NCBI GenBank assembly: GCA_016190995.1
Contig: JACPPN010000396.1
Span: 1 to 40,645 of the forward strand
Direction: 5' to 3'
Length of the DNA: 40,645 bases
DNA from: Acidobacteriota bacterium
GTDB taxonomy: Bacteria; Acidobacteriota; Vicinamibacteria; Vicinamibacterales; JACPPN01
Positions 10,843 to 22,308 of the stretch are shown piece after piece. The position numbers were made by a program, and so were the translations under genes. Below the pieces are notes generated by a model. It did not search any database and was not told where the DNA came from. It saw only the letters and a program-made list of their open reading frames with translations. Position 1 is the stretch's first letter; the number at the start of each line of letters is the position of its first letter.

Positions 10843-12288
10843 ATGAGCACGTCACGCTCGTGGGCGACACTGGTCCTGCTTGCGGCGGCCGCGTTGGCGG
10901 GCGTGTCAGCCTGTGCTCCGAGAATGGCGCCGCCGCCCGCCGTGACGGTTCCGAAATATCCGGAGTTCCTTTTTCCGTTCCCGCCGCAGGCGTTCGCCGC
11001 CAACACGCGCGCGACGACCGATCTTGCGCGCGCGTGGCAGTACCTGCAGGGCGGAGATCTCAGGACCGCCGAGCGGGTCCTCGGCGGAATCGCGAAGAAA
11101 ACGCCGACCTTCTACCCCGCCGACGCCGCGTTGGGATACGTGCAGCTCGCGCGTCGCGACTTCAGGGGTGCGCTCGGGCGGTTCGATCGTGTGCTGGGCG
11201 CGCTGCCGGGGTACGTTCCCGCCCTCGTCGGGCGGGCCGAAACGCTGCTCGGGGCGGGGCGAAAGGACGAGGCGCTCGTCGCGTTCGAAGCGGCGGTCGT
11301 CGCCGATCCGTCACTCGACGGCATCAGGCGCCGCATCGATGTGCTTCGGTTCGAAGGGGTGCAGGACAACCTCGCTCTCGCTCGCCGCGCGGCCGACGAA
11401 GGCCGCACGCAGGAGGCGCGGCAGGCGTACGGGCGTGCGATTGCCGCGTCCCCCGACAGCTCGTTTCTGTACCGCGAGCTGGCACAGGTCGAGCTCGCGG
11501 CGGCCGACGGGGAGGCGGCGCTTCAGCATGCCCGCAAAGCCGTCGAGCTCGATCCTTACGACGCGCGAGCATTGGTGCTGATCGCGGAAATCGCGGAAGG
11601 GCGTGGGGACTTTCAGACGGCGCTCGACACGTACCAGAAGGCCACGTCGCTTGATCCGGCGCTGAAGGTCGGGGACAGGATGGAAGCGCTCAAGGAGCGG
11701 CTGCTCGTCACCAGCCTGCCGGCCCAGTTCCGTGCCATTCCGGATTCAGCGTCCGTCACGCGCGGCGAGCTCGCCGCGCTCATCGGCGTGCGCGTTCCGG
11801 AACTGCTGAATGTGACGGGGCGCCGGGAAGCGGTGCTCATCACGGATGCGCGCAGTCACTGGGCCGCTGAATGGATCATGGCTGTGGCCCGCGCCGGCGT
11901 GATGGAGGTGTATCCCAATCACACGTTCCAGCCCAATGCGCTCGTCCGCCGAGGAGACCTGGGCCACGCCATGTCACGACTCCTCAACATGATCGCGGCC
12001 CGGGATCCGGATCTGGCGCGCGGATGGGAGCGCGCGGGCACGCGGTTTTCGGATCTCGGTCCCGGGCACCTCAGTTTTCCCGCCGCCTCGCGCGCTGTCG
12101 CCTCCGGCGTGATGACGCCGCTCGGGGGCAACACGTTTCAACTGCGGCGCGCCGTGACCGGCGCGGAAGCCGTGGACGCCGTCGCGAAGCTTCAGATGCT
12201 CGCCTTGAAATCTCGCCGGCCCGGCCAGCTCGACGAAGAGAGGCTTCGATCGATGAGCTTCGAGGCGAGCGTGATGGGTGCGCCATGA
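10843..12288 (+). CDS. TPR-repeat lipoprotein with C-terminal SLH-like repeats
   Basis: Lipobox-like VSAC; TPR-like helices (ALQHARKAVELDPYDARAL); SLH-like DARSHWAAEWIMAVARAGVMEVYPNHTFQPNALVRRGDLG and RFSDLGPGHLSFPAASRAVASGVM. Confidence 0.8.
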   Translation: MSTSRSWATLVLLAAAALAGVSACAPRMAPPPAVTVPKYPEFLFPFPPQAFAANTRATTDLARAWQYLQGGDLRTAERVLGGIAKKTPTFYPADAALGYVQLARRDFRGALGRFDRVLGALPGYVPALVGRAETLLGAGRKDEALVAFEAAVVADPSLDGIRRRIDVLRFEGVQDNLALARRAADEGRTQEARQAYGRAIAASPDSSFLYRELAQVELAAADGEAALQHARKAVELDPYDARALVLIAEIAEGRGDFQTALDTYQKATSLDPALKVGDRMEALKERLLVTSLPAQFRAIPDSASVTRGELAALIGVRVPELLNVTGRREAVLITDARSHWAAEWIMAVARAGVMEVYPNHTFQPNALVRRGDLGHAMSRLLNMIAARDPDLARGWERAGTRFSDLGPGHLSFPAASRAVASGVMTPLGGNTFQLRRAVTGAEAVDAVAKLQMLALKSRRPGQLDEERLRSMSFEASVMGAP

Positions 12289-12842
12289 CCGCTCTGACAC
12301 CGGCCAACCAGCTGACGCTGCTGCGCATCCTGATCGTGCCGATCCTCGTGATTCTCGTCGTGTACGAGGAGTTCGGGTGGGCCCTTGCGGCCTTTATTGT
12401 CGCCGGCGTCACCGACGGCCTGGACGGATTGATTGCGAGACGATCGGGTCAGAAAACGGATCTCGGTGCTTGGCTCGATCCAATGGCGGACAAGCTCCTG
12501 CTCGTCTCCACCTTCATGGTCCTGACGATTCCGAACCTCGGGCTGACGAATCGCCTGCCGATCTGGCTGACCGTGCTGGTGATCAGTCGTGATGTCGTGA
12601 TCGTCCTGACGGTGGCGATCGTCAATCTGGCGGTGGGGCGGCGGATCTTCCGCCCGTCCATCTACGGCAAGGCGGCGACCGTCATCTACATCCTGACGGT
12701 CGGAGTCGTGCTCCTGTTCAACTATCTTCGCCGCACGTCGATCTTCGTCGACGTGTGCGTGTACGCGTCGCTGGCGATCACGATCGTGTCCAGCTTCCAC
12801 TACATCGCTCACGCCACGCGGATTGCCAACACCAGCGCGTAG
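12285..12842 (+). CDS. pgsA: CDP-alcohol phosphatidyltransferase (phosphatidylglycerophosphate synthase-like)
   Basis: NQLTLLRILIVPI, VTDGLDGLIARRSGQKTDLGAWLDPMADKLLLVS matches DGx2ARx8Gx3Dx3D; ATGA overlap with the preceding gene. Confidence 0.92.
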   Translation: MTALTPANQLTLLRILIVPILVILVVYEEFGWALAAFIVAGVTDGLDGLIARRSGQKTDLGAWLDPMADKLLLVSTFMVLTIPNLGLTNRLPIWLTVLVISRDVVIVLTVAIVNLAVGRRIFRPSIYGKAATVIYILTVGVVLLFNYLRRTSIFVDVCVYASLAITIVSSFHYIAHATRIANTSA

Positions 12843-12856
12843 GCCCGGGCGGCCAT

Positions 12857-13798
12857 CTACGGCTGCACGAGCTTTCGCCTGAAGTAGGCGATCGTCTGCG
12901 CGAGGCCCTGCTCGAGCGACACGTTCGGCTCCCAGTCGAGCAGCGTGCGCGCGCGCGTGATGTCCGGCTGTCGCACTTTGGGGTCGTCGGTCGGAAGGGG
13001 ACGATAGCCGAGCTGGCTGTCCGAGCCGGTCATCCGCAGGATCGTGCGGGCGATCTCCTCGATCGTCATCTCGTGGGGATTGCCGATGTTGACCGGGTCG
13101 TTCAGATCGGCATGCATCAGGCGCACGATGCCGTCGACCAGGTCGCTGATGTAGCAGAAGCTCCGCGTCTGCTGGCCGCTGCCGAAAATGGTGAGCTCTT
13201 CGCCGGCGAGCGCCTGCGAAATGAAGGTTGGCACGGCGCGGCCGTCGTTGATGCGCATGCGCGGCCCATACGTATTGAAGATCCTTACGATCTTCGTGTC
13301 GAGGCCGTGGTAGCGGTGATACGCGACGGTCATGGCCTCCGCGAACCGCTTCGCCTCGTCGTACACGCCGCGCGGACCAATCGGATTCACGTTGCCCCAG
13401 TACGTCTCGCGCTGCGGGTGCTCGAGCGGGTCCCCGTACACCTCGGAGGTCGAGGCCAGCACGAACGTGGCATTCTTCGCCTTCGCCAGCCCGAGGGCCT
13501 TGTGCGTGCCGAGCGCACCCACCTTCAGGGTGGGGATGGGGAGCTCGAGGTAGTCGATCGGGCTCGCCGGGCTCGCCCAATGCAGGACGAAATCGACGGG
13601 CCCGTCGATGGAGATGTAGTTGGTGACGTCGTGCTTGATGAACAGGAAATCGCGATTGACCAGGTGGGCGATGTTCGCCGTGTCGCCGGTGAGCAGATTG
13701 TCGATCCCGATCACTTCGAAGCCACGATCGAGGAGGGTGTCGGCGAGATGTGATCCGATGAATCCTGCGGCCCCGGTGATGACGACACGTGGTTTCAT
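12857..13798 (-). CDS. UDP-glucuronate decarboxylase (UDP-xylose synthase)-like SDR
   Basis: [117 protein letters not shown], typical of UXS. Confidence 0.92.
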   Translation of the reverse strand: MKPRVVITGAAGFIGSHLADTLLDRGFEVIGIDNLLTGDTANIAHLVNRDFLFIKHDVTNYISIDGPVDFVLHWASPASPIDYLELPIPTLKVGALGTHKALGLAKAKNATFVLASTSEVYGDPLEHPQRETYWGNVNPIGPRGVYDEAKRFAEAMTVAYHRYHGLDTKIVRIFNTYGPRMRINDGRAVPTFISQALAGEELTIFGSGQQTRSFCYISDLVDGIVRLMHADLNDPVNIGNPHEMTIEEIARTILRMTGSDSQLGYRPLPTDDPKVRQPDITRARTLLDWEPNVSLEQGLAQTIAYFRRKLVQP

Positions 13799-13852
13799 AG
13801 TGCTTGGCCAGAAGGCAGGCGTGGCGACGTCAGGCGCACCCGACGCGCGGGG

Positions 13853-15292
13853 TCAGTACGCATGTTTCTGGAAGAATCCCTTGACGAGGGTCAGCCAGAT
13901 GATTTTCAGGTCGAGAGCGACCGACCAGTTCTCGATGTAGTACAGGTCGTACTCGATGCGCTTCTCGATCGATGTGTTGCCACGCCACCCGTTGACCTGC
14001 GCCCATCCGGTCATGCCCGATTTCACCTTGTGGCGCAGCATGTAGTGTGGGAATCGCTGCCGGAACTGCTCGACGAAGAAGGGGCGCTCGGGCCGGGGGC
14101 CTACGAGCGACATGTTCCCCTTGAGCACGTTCCAGAGCTGCGGCAGCTCGTCGAGGTTCGATCGGCGCAGAATCCGGCCGAAGCGCGTGCGTCGGGGATC
14201 ATCTTCGCGCGCCCAGATGGGGCCGGTCTCGCGCTCCGCCTCGTGGTGCATCGATCGGAACTTGTGCACGATGAAGGGCTGGCCGTCGAGGCCCATGCGC
14301 TCCTGCCGGTAGAAGACCGGCCCGGGAGACGTGAGTCGGATGGCGATCGCGATGAGCGCGAAGGGAACGGCGAGAACGAGCAGCGCCACGGTGGAGATCG
14401 CCGCATCGAGCACGCGCTTGACGCCGCTGTTGAACGCGTTGAGCGGCACGTCGTGGATGTTGATGATCGGAATGCCGTCGAGGTCCTCGATCCGCGCCCG
14501 CAAGGCGATGAACTGCAGGAGATCGGGAACCACGCGGACGTCGACGTATTCGCGGCTGGCGGCCTCGATCACGCCGAGCATCTTCACGTGCTCCTCGAGC
14601 GGGAGCGCCACATACAACTGGTCCACGTTCTCCCGTTGAAAGATCTCCGCCGCCTCCTCCAGCGTGCCGAGGAGCGGCAGGCCGCGGTATCCGAGATGAT
14701 CGCCGCCGGCGCGATCGTCGATGAAGCCGAGGATCTTGAATCCCAGCTCGCGGTGTTCGATGACCTTGTCAACGACGAGCCGGCCGAGCTCCCCCGCGCC
14801 TGCAATGACGACGCGCTTGAGCCCGATCCCGGCGCGCCAGCGTCGCTCGAGCGCCTGACGGATCAGCTCGCGGGAGGAGTAGGTGAGCGCGACGTTCAGC
14901 AGCAGGAAGAGCGCCCACACGACCTGCGATACTTCGTACGCCCCGCGGTCTTTGAGCGCGTCGCTGACGTAATAGGTCTGGAAATACAGGGTGCTGATGA
15001 GCCCCAGGACCACCGCCAGGATGCTGCCGACGAATACCGCGAAGAAATCGTCGACGCGCGACCGGCCGCGCCGCAGCTTGTACATCCCCTGGATCTGATA
15101 CGCCAAGGGCACGAGCACGCCGATGAAGGGCAGGACGTTGACGTACTGGCCGAACGGTGGATATCCCTTCGTGACTGGGATCAGCCCGCTCTCGAACCGG
15201 ATCAGATAGGCAAGCACGAACGCCGCCATCCCGAGCAGGCTGTCGGAGATCACGTAGAACGCGACGAGCACCCGGTTGTACCGTCTCACCAT
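13853..15292 (-). CDS. Undecaprenyl-phosphate glycosyl-1-phosphate transferase (WcaJ/EpsL-like)
   Basis: N-terminal TM segments, CoA-binding-like domain VVIAGAGELGRLVVDKVIE, C-terminal sugar transferase KRVLDAAIST...FRSMHHEAE...RILRRSNLDELPQLWNVLKGNMSLVGPRPERP...KRIEYDLYYIENWS. Confidence 0.95.
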   Translation of the reverse strand: MVRRYNRVLVAFYVISDSLLGMAAFVLAYLIRFESGLIPVTKGYPPFGQYVNVLPFIGVLVPLAYQIQGMYKLRRGRSRVDDFFAVFVGSILAVVLGLISTLYFQTYYVSDALKDRGAYEVSQVVWALFLLLNVALTYSSRELIRQALERRWRAGIGLKRVVIAGAGELGRLVVDKVIEHRELGFKILGFIDDRAGGDHLGYRGLPLLGTLEEAAEIFQRENVDQLYVALPLEEHVKMLGVIEAASREYVDVRVVPDLLQFIALRARIEDLDGIPIINIHDVPLNAFNSGVKRVLDAAISTVALLVLAVPFALIAIAIRLTSPGPVFYRQERMGLDGQPFIVHKFRSMHHEAERETGPIWAREDDPRRTRFGRILRRSNLDELPQLWNVLKGNMSLVGPRPERPFFVEQFRQRFPHYMLRHKVKSGMTGWAQVNGWRGNTSIEKRIEYDLYYIENWSVALDLKIIWLTLVKGFFQKHAY

Positions 15293-16542
15293 CGCGAGGC
15301 GTCTCGAGGCGCGCTCATCAGATCGTCGACCTGCCGGGCCATCTCCTGCCGAAAGCGCTCGCGCGAAAACGCCAGCGCATGGGTCCTGAGGACCCCGGGC
15401 TCGAAGGGTTGGCGCTGAACGCGGACCAGGGCATCAGCGAAGCTTTGGACGGAGTCCTCCGAGACAAGAATGCCGGTGACCTCGTCGATCACGGTTTCGA
15501 GCGCGCCACCTCGTCCGAGGGCAACGACCGGACGGCCGCAAGCCTGCGCCTCGACCGGCGCAATCCCGAAATCCTCTTCGCCGGGCAGGAGCAGCGCGAT
15601 GGCGCCTCGATACAGGTCCCGGATCTGATCCGCCGACTGCGGCCCCACGAACGTCACTGAACCATCGGCGATGGCCGCGAGGCGCTCGAGCTCCGGGCCA
15701 TCACCGGCAATCCGCAGCGGCACGTTCACCAGGCGGCAGGCCTCGATAGCGGTCTCAATTCGCTTGTAGGGAACCAGCGCCGAGACGACAAGGAAGTACG
15801 TACCGCGCTCGGACCGATCGAGGTGGAAAAACCCTGTGTCTACTGGTGGATACACGACCGAGGACACGCGATTATAGTATCGGTGGATCCGCTGCGCAAC
15901 ATACCGGGAGTTGGCGAGAAAGCGGTCGACGCGCGCGGCCGTCGCACGATCCCATCGGGCAATGGGCGCCATGACCCACCGGAGCGCTGTGCTCCCCAGT
16001 CGGCCCATCCGCTCGGGCCCGAAGTAGGCGTCGAACTGATCCCAGCCGTACCGCATCGGGGTGTGGCAGTAGCACAGATGGCGCGCGCGCCCGGGCGCTA
16101 GCGCCGCCTTCGCCGCACAGTGACTGGTGCTGATCACGAGGTCGAACCGGTCCAGATCGAACTGCTCGATGGCGAATGGGAAAAACGGCAGCATCTGGCG
16201 GTAGTAGCGGGTAGCGAGCGGAAGATACTGGATGATCGATCGGTGCACCGGACGGCCTTCAATGGTTGGCGACGCCATGCCGGGCACGTGTACCAGCGTG
16301 AAAAGCTCCGCCTGCGGCCAAAGCTCGCACAACACCTCCAGCACTTTCTCTCCGCCGCGCATGCCGGTGAGCCAATCGTGCACGAGCGCGACGCGCCAGC
16401 GAGGCGCGGCGAGCGCCCCGGCGACTGCAGGCGCGCCGGACGCCGAATCAGGCCCTGGCGGCGCATCGGCAGGGTGCTCGTCGAAGGGCAGCGCGATCTT
16501 CTGCCTCGCACCACGCCGCCGCTCTGCCGCGCCTCCCGCCAT
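15286..16542 (-). CDS. Glycosyltransferase (GT4-like)
   Basis: VALVHDWLTGMRGGEKVLEVLCELWP, GTYFLVVSALVPYKRIETAIEAC, LLLPGEEDFGIAPVEAQACGRPVVALGRGGALETVI; start MAGGAAERR at 16542 favoured over 17346. Confidence 0.92.
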   Translation of the reverse strand: MAGGAAERRRGARQKIALPFDEHPADAPPGPDSASGAPAVAGALAAPRWRVALVHDWLTGMRGGEKVLEVLCELWPQAELFTLVHVPGMASPTIEGRPVHRSIIQYLPLATRYYRQMLPFFPFAIEQFDLDRFDLVISTSHCAAKAALAPGRARHLCYCHTPMRYGWDQFDAYFGPERMGRLGSTALRWVMAPIARWDRATAARVDRFLANSRYVAQRIHRYYNRVSSVVYPPVDTGFFHLDRSERGTYFLVVSALVPYKRIETAIEACRLVNVPLRIAGDGPELERLAAIADGSVTFVGPQSADQIRDLYRGAIALLLPGEEDFGIAPVEAQACGRPVVALGRGGALETVIDEVTGILVSEDSVQSFADALVRVQRQPFEPGVLRTHALAFSRERFRQEMARQVDDLMSAPRDASRW

Positions 16543-16547
16543 GTGGA

Positions 16548-17660
<1,113 letters not shown>

Positions 17661-17727
17661 GGTGTGTGGGGGCCGACACGTGCTCCGCCGGGGGCGAAGC
17701 AAACGGGTCATAAGTACAAGGCGTAGC

Positions 17728-18576
17728 TTAACATGCGGACGAAGGCGCGTCCGATGGGCGCTGGGTTGGCAGCTTGCCGGTTGCGCGCAGATACAGGCGC
17801 AGGAGGGGCATCCAGTGCGGGCGGTGCTTCCGATAGAACGCGAGCTGGCTCTCGCGATACGCGACGCGTACTCGATCCGGCGCCGTCGCGACGGATCGCC
17901 CGCGCAGATGACCGACCTCGGCAGCCGGCGTGAACAGGACGAGTCGTCCGCGGGCCCGGATCGCCGCGCAGAAATCCACGTCCTCGTTGTACATGAAATA
18001 CCGCTCGTCGAGCAGCCTCACCGCTTCCGCATCCTTGCGCCAGACGAGGAGGCAGGCGCCGCTCACCCAGTCGGTGAAGCGCGCCCGCGCAGTCGCTCGC
18101 GCGACATATCGCTCCGCCAGACGACTGCCGCTGTGGTAGAGACGCATCAGCAGGCTTCGACCGAGCTCGGTGAAGGGGCCAATCATGGCGCCAAACGACA
18201 GCTCCGGGCGCCCGTTCGCGTCGAGCAGGCGTGGTCCCGCGACCGCGGCTCGCGGGGCCGCGGCCAGCGCGTTCGCCAGTCGATCGACCGCGCCCGGCGG
18301 CGCAATCGTGTCGCTGTTGAGGAGCAGGATGAGGTCGCTCTCCGTGGCCCGGATTCCCAGGTTGTTTGCGCGCGCGAACCCGAGGTTTCCGCCGGCCTCG
18401 ATGACGCGCACATCGGGCCACCGCGTCTTCACCATGCCGACGCTGCCGTCGGCAGACGCGTTGTCCACCACGAGAATATCGTGCGCGACCGCGGGTGCTG
18501 GCGCGTGAAGCGAGTGCAAGCACCGGTCGAGCTCGTCGCGGACGTTGTAGCTGACGATGATGATCGCGAGCGTCAT
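17728..18576 (-). CDS. GT2-family glycosyltransferase (rhamnosyltransferase-like)
   Basis: LAIIIVSYNVRDELDRCLHSL, DILVVDNASADGSVGMV, NLGFARANNLGIRATESDLILLLNSDT, YFMYNEDVDFCAAIRARG. Confidence 0.92.
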   Translation of the reverse strand: MTLAIIIVSYNVRDELDRCLHSLHAPAPAVAHDILVVDNASADGSVGMVKTRWPDVRVIEAGGNLGFARANNLGIRATESDLILLLNSDTIAPPGAVDRLANALAAAPRAAVAGPRLLDANGRPELSFGAMIGPFTELGRSLLMRLYHSGSRLAERYVARATARARFTDWVSGACLLVWRKDAEAVRLLDERYFMYNEDVDFCAAIRARGRLVLFTPAAEVGHLRGRSVATAPDRVRVAYRESQLAFYRKHRPHWMPLLRLYLRATGKLPTQRPSDAPSSAC

Positions 18577-19661
18577 GAGGAAGCCCGCCGGATGGACGTG
18601 ACGGCCCGAAGCGTCTCATCGGCCGCGCGCCCCCACGAATACGTCGAGAGCACCGCCCGGGCGTTTGCGCGCAACCGGGCTCTCAGGGCCGCATCATGCA
18701 TGGCGCTTTCGAGCGCACGGGCGGTGCCTTCCAGATCGCCCCGCTCGACGAAGAGGGCCGCATCACCGCACGTTTCCCGAGCGACCGGCGTATCCAGCAT
18801 CACGACCGGCACCCCTGCGCTCAGCGCTTCGAGCGGCGTAAAGCCAAACCCTTCGTATTCGGACAGGAAGACGAAAACCGCCGCCCGCGCGTAGAGATCG
18901 TTGAGCACTGACGAGTCGACATACGAGTAAAGCGTGACCCGCTCGCCCACACCCGCATCTCGAGCCATGGCGTCGAGATCCTGGTGCGGGACCGTGCGGT
19001 TCTCGCCCGCGATGGCGAGCCGCGCCTCCGGACGCCGCCGGGCCAGGAGCGCAAACGCCCGAATCAGATCCGGAACCCCTCGTCGATTGAAGATCGAGCC
19101 CGCAAAGAGCACGAGCGGTTCCGCCAGGGCTGTCGTCGGGGCGACTGCGGTCGTCACGCCGGGGTAAACAACCCGCACCTTTGCAGGAGCGATTGCAAGG
19201 TGCGTCACGATTTCCTGTTTGGAGAACTCAGTGTCGGTGAGGACGATCGCGGCCGCACGCGCCGAGGCTCCCGTCAGCCACCGACGTCGCAGTCCTTCCC
19301 GCCGCGTGAACCACTCGGGATGCGCGGCGAACGAGACGTCATGGACCGTAAGAGCGATGGGAACGCGCAGCCGCAGCGGCGCGGAGTAGCCGGGTGCAAA
19401 GAACACGTCGAGCGAGTCGTGCTCGGCCGCACGGCGGAGCGCCGTCTGTTCCCAGAGCGTCCCACCGGACCCTTCAATCGGCCGCAAGCCCAGTCGTTCG
19501 GAGGTCGTCATGTCCGGAGGTGGTAGCGTCGGCCCGTAGAGCAGGAATTCGTGCGCGGCCGCTTCCGGCATCACCTTCCATTCACGCAGCAGCGCATCAA
19601 GATAGCGGCCGACGCCCGTTGGTCGACCGGCGAGCTCGCGCGCATCGATGCCGATCCTCAT
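18573..19661 (-). CDS. Glycosyltransferase (GT4-like)
   Basis: MRIGIDARELAGRPTGVGRYLDALL, LVLFAGSIFNRRGVPDLIRAF, VFVFLSEYEGFGFTPLEALSAGVPVVMLDTPVARETCGDAALFV. Confidence 0.92.
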   Translation of the reverse strand: MRIGIDARELAGRPTGVGRYLDALLREWKVMPEAAAHEFLLYGPTLPPPDMTTSERLGLRPIEGSGGTLWEQTALRRAAEHDSLDVFFAPGYSAPLRLRVPIALTVHDVSFAAHPEWFTRREGLRRRWLTGASARAAAIVLTDTEFSKQEIVTHLAIAPAKVRVVYPGVTTAVAPTTALAEPLVLFAGSIFNRRGVPDLIRAFALLARRRPEARLAIAGENRTVPHQDLDAMARDAGVGERVTLYSYVDSSVLNDLYARAAVFVFLSEYEGFGFTPLEALSAGVPVVMLDTPVARETCGDAALFVERGDLEGTARALESAMHDAALRARLRANARAVLSTYSWGRAADETLRAVTSIRRASS

Positions 19662-20842
19662 GAGCGACCCGGCATGTGTACCTTCGACTCCTGACGAGCG
19701 GCCCCCGCGCCGGCTTTTCGCCTCCGTTCGTCGACCGCCAGCGCGTACGCCTCGAGCGCCGCCTTCGCCGACCTCTCCCATGAAAACTGCTTTGCCTGCA
19801 GGATGCCTCGGGCCGCAGAGGCATCCGCCAGCGCGTCATCATCGAGCATCCGTTCGATCGTGGACGCGAGCTCTTCCTCATCGTCCGGGTCGAAGAGCAG
19901 GCCGGCGTCATCGACGACCTCGGGAAGCGCGCCGCGTGACGAGGCCAGGACCGGCACCCCGATGGTCATTGCCTCGAGGGCCGGCAAGCCGAATCCTTCG
20001 TCATGCGAGGGAATGACGACGAGGGATGCGCCTGAGTAGATCGAGTAGCGCTGATCGTCGGGCACATACCCGAGAAACCGGATGTGGCCTTGTAGCGGCG
20101 GCCGACAAGCGGAGGCAGCCCACTGCTGGGCCTCGGGGGCGAATCCTCCCGCCAACACGAGGTCCGGCATCGAGTGACGCTTTGCCAGCAGGCGTTCATA
20201 GGCAGCGAGCAGGACGCCGATGTTCTTACGGGCCTCAATCGTTCCGACAAACAAAATGTACCCGCCATGGCCGGCTGGGCCGCGGGGAGGCCAGTCGGGC
20301 GCTCCCGGTGGGCACACAGCGAGTCGATGTGCTGGCACGCCGAGCTCTCGTTCCACTTCCGATGCGACGTGGCGCGAGGGAACCATGACAAGGTCTGCCC
20401 GCCTGGCGTGTTGTCGCGCGAGAAGCGGATAGTCGCGCCGGATCTCCGCGCGCGTCCGCTCGGGGTGGCGAAGGAAGTCCAGGTCGTGGACGGTTACCAC
20501 CTGCGCCGCTCGTCGAGCCGGCATCAGCAGGGGGTGGAGTGAATGAACGACGTCGAACCGGCCGCCGGCAACCAGCTCCGCCGGCGGCCAGCCCACCCGA
20601 TGCCAGAGGAAGTTCAACAGGCGAACCGGGATTCTCCGATCAATGACGGCAACGTGTGGGCCGAAAAAGGGTGGGCGGTCCCTCCAGGAGCTGGAGAAGA
20701 GGCTTATCGAGTCACGACCATCCGCCGCGGAGGGCAATGACTGTGAGACTAACTGACCGAGCGCCAGCGCAAGGTGATGGACGTACTCACCAACTCCGGT
20801 CCGCTGGCGGAGAGCCGGACGGTAATCGATGAGGATGCGCAC
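19658..20842 (-). CDS. Glycosyltransferase (GT4-like)
   Basis: RILIDYRPALRQRTGVGEYVHHLA, YILFVGTIEARKNIGVLLAAYE, LVVIPSHDEGFGLPALEAMTIGVPVLASSRGALPEVVDDAGLLFDP; GTG start. Confidence 0.92.
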   Translation of the reverse strand: MRILIDYRPALRQRTGVGEYVHHLALALGQLVSQSLPSAADGRDSISLFSSSWRDRPPFFGPHVAVIDRRIPVRLLNFLWHRVGWPPAELVAGGRFDVVHSLHPLLMPARRAAQVVTVHDLDFLRHPERTRAEIRRDYPLLARQHARRADLVMVPSRHVASEVERELGVPAHRLAVCPPGAPDWPPRGPAGHGGYILFVGTIEARKNIGVLLAAYERLLAKRHSMPDLVLAGGFAPEAQQWAASACRPPLQGHIRFLGYVPDDQRYSIYSGASLVVIPSHDEGFGLPALEAMTIGVPVLASSRGALPEVVDDAGLLFDPDDEEELASTIERMLDDDALADASAARGILQAKQFSWERSAKAALEAYALAVDERRRKAGAGAARQESKVHMPGRS

Positions 20843-21008
20843 GCTTGCAAGTCCGAAGGCTCGACGGTCAGGCGCATCCTAGCATACCCGCCCGGAGTGC
20901 GCGACGCTCCCAACCCCTTGTCCTTCAGTAGATTGACCGTTCTTCTCGTCTCATGGTACCGTTAGGGGTTTTTCAACCACCCGGTCGGGGTTGAGGAGTT
21001 GGAACAGG

Positions 21009-22307
21009 ATGAGAATCGCGGTCATAGGCACCGGGTACGTCGGTCTGGTGGTCGGCGCGTGCCTGGCTGAAAACGGAAACGACATCATCTGCGTCGACAA
21101 AGACGAGGCGAAGATCCGGGCTTTGCAACGCGGCAAGATGCCGATCTACGAGCCCGGCTTGGAAGAGCTGGTCCAGCGCAATCGGCACGAGAACCGGCTC
21201 ACCTTTACGACGGCGCTGGGTAAGGCGGTGCGCGCCGCCGAAGTCATCTTCATCGCGGTGGGGACGCCGGCGGACGAGGATGGATCGGCGGACCTTCAGC
21301 ACGTCCTCGGCGTCGCACGCGACATCGCCCGCGCGATGAACGGCTACAAGGTCATCGTCAACAAGAGCACGGTGCCCGTCGGCACGGCGGACCGGGTGCG
21401 CGAGGTCGTGCGGCGCGAGACGACCCACCCGTTCAGCGTGGTGAGCAACCCGGAGTTCTTGAAGCAGGGCGCGGCTATAGACGACTTCATGAAGCCGGAC
21501 CGCGTCGTCATCGGGGCCGAAGATCCGCGGTCAGCCGCGCTCCTGACCGAGCTGTACGCTCCGTTCACGCGCACCGGCGCCCCGATTATGGTGATGGACT
21601 GCGCGAGCGCCGAGCTGAGCAAGTACGCTGCCAACGCAATGCTGGCGACGCGCATCTCATTCATGAACGAGATGGCCAGCGTGTGCGAGCTCGTTGGCGC
21701 CGACGTCGATCAGGTCCGGAAGGCGATTGCCTCGGACACGCGAATCGGACATTCGTTCCTGTTCCCCGGCGTTGGCTACGGTGGCAGCTGCTTCCCCAAA
21801 GACGTCAAGGCGCTCATCAGGTTCTCGAAGGACAGATCGTACGAGTGCCGCATCCTCCAGGCGGTTGAAGCGGTCAATGAAGGGCAGAAGAGGCGACTGG
21901 TCGAAAAGATGCGCGCGCACTTCGACTCCTTGGAGGACAAGACGATTGCGATCTGGGGCCTGGCTTTTAAGCCGAAAACCGACGACATGCGCGAGGCGCC
22001 CGCTATCCCGGTCATCAACGCGCTGCTGGCGGCGGGCGCGAAGGTCCAGGCGTACGATCCGGAGGCGGAGGGAGTCGCGCGAACGATCTGGGGCGACCGG
22101 CTGCGGTTTGCCGACAAGAGCTACGAAGCGTTGACGGGCGCCGACGCGCTGGCGATCGTCACGGAGTGGCACGAATTTCGTGAGCCGGACTTCGCGAAGA
22201 TGCGGAAGCTGATGCGGCAGCCGATCATCTTCGATGGTCGCAATAACTACAAGCCGGAGCAGATGCGCGCGCAGGGTTTTACCTATCTGTCGATCGGGAG
22301 AAAGTAG
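21009..22307 (+). CDS. ugd: UDP-glucose 6-dehydrogenase
   Basis: MRIAVIGTGYVGLVVGACLAENG, GTPADEDGSADL, NPEFLKQGAAIDDFMKPDRVVIG, SFLFPGVGYGGSCFPKDVKAL, GLAFKPKTDDMREAP. Confidence 0.96.
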   Translation: MRIAVIGTGYVGLVVGACLAENGNDIICVDKDEAKIRALQRGKMPIYEPGLEELVQRNRHENRLTFTTALGKAVRAAEVIFIAVGTPADEDGSADLQHVLGVARDIARAMNGYKVIVNKSTVPVGTADRVREVVRRETTHPFSVVSNPEFLKQGAAIDDFMKPDRVVIGAEDPRSAALLTELYAPFTRTGAPIMVMDCASAELSKYAANAMLATRISFMNEMASVCELVGADVDQVRKAIASDTRIGHSFLFPGVGYGGSCFPKDVKALIRFSKDRSYECRILQAVEAVNEGQKRRLVEKMRAHFDSLEDKTIAIWGLAFKPKTDDMREAPAIPVINALLAAGAKVQAYDPEAEGVARTIWGDRLRFADKSYEALTGADALAIVTEWHEFREPDFAKMRKLMRQPIIFDGRNNYKPEQMRAQGFTYLSIGRK

Positions 22308-22308
22308 T

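Noticed and set aside
12192-13580. 462-aa minus-strand ORF over pgsA and the UXS gene
   Set aside because: Overlaps two strongly supported genes in another frame; no recognisable domain.
13862-15418. 518-aa plus-strand ORF antisense to the sugar transferase
   Set aside because: Shadow ORF of a well-supported gene on the other strand.
20933-20962. Possible ugd promoter TTGACC-N18-TACCGT
   Set aside because: Weak -10 match; reported here only as a possibility.
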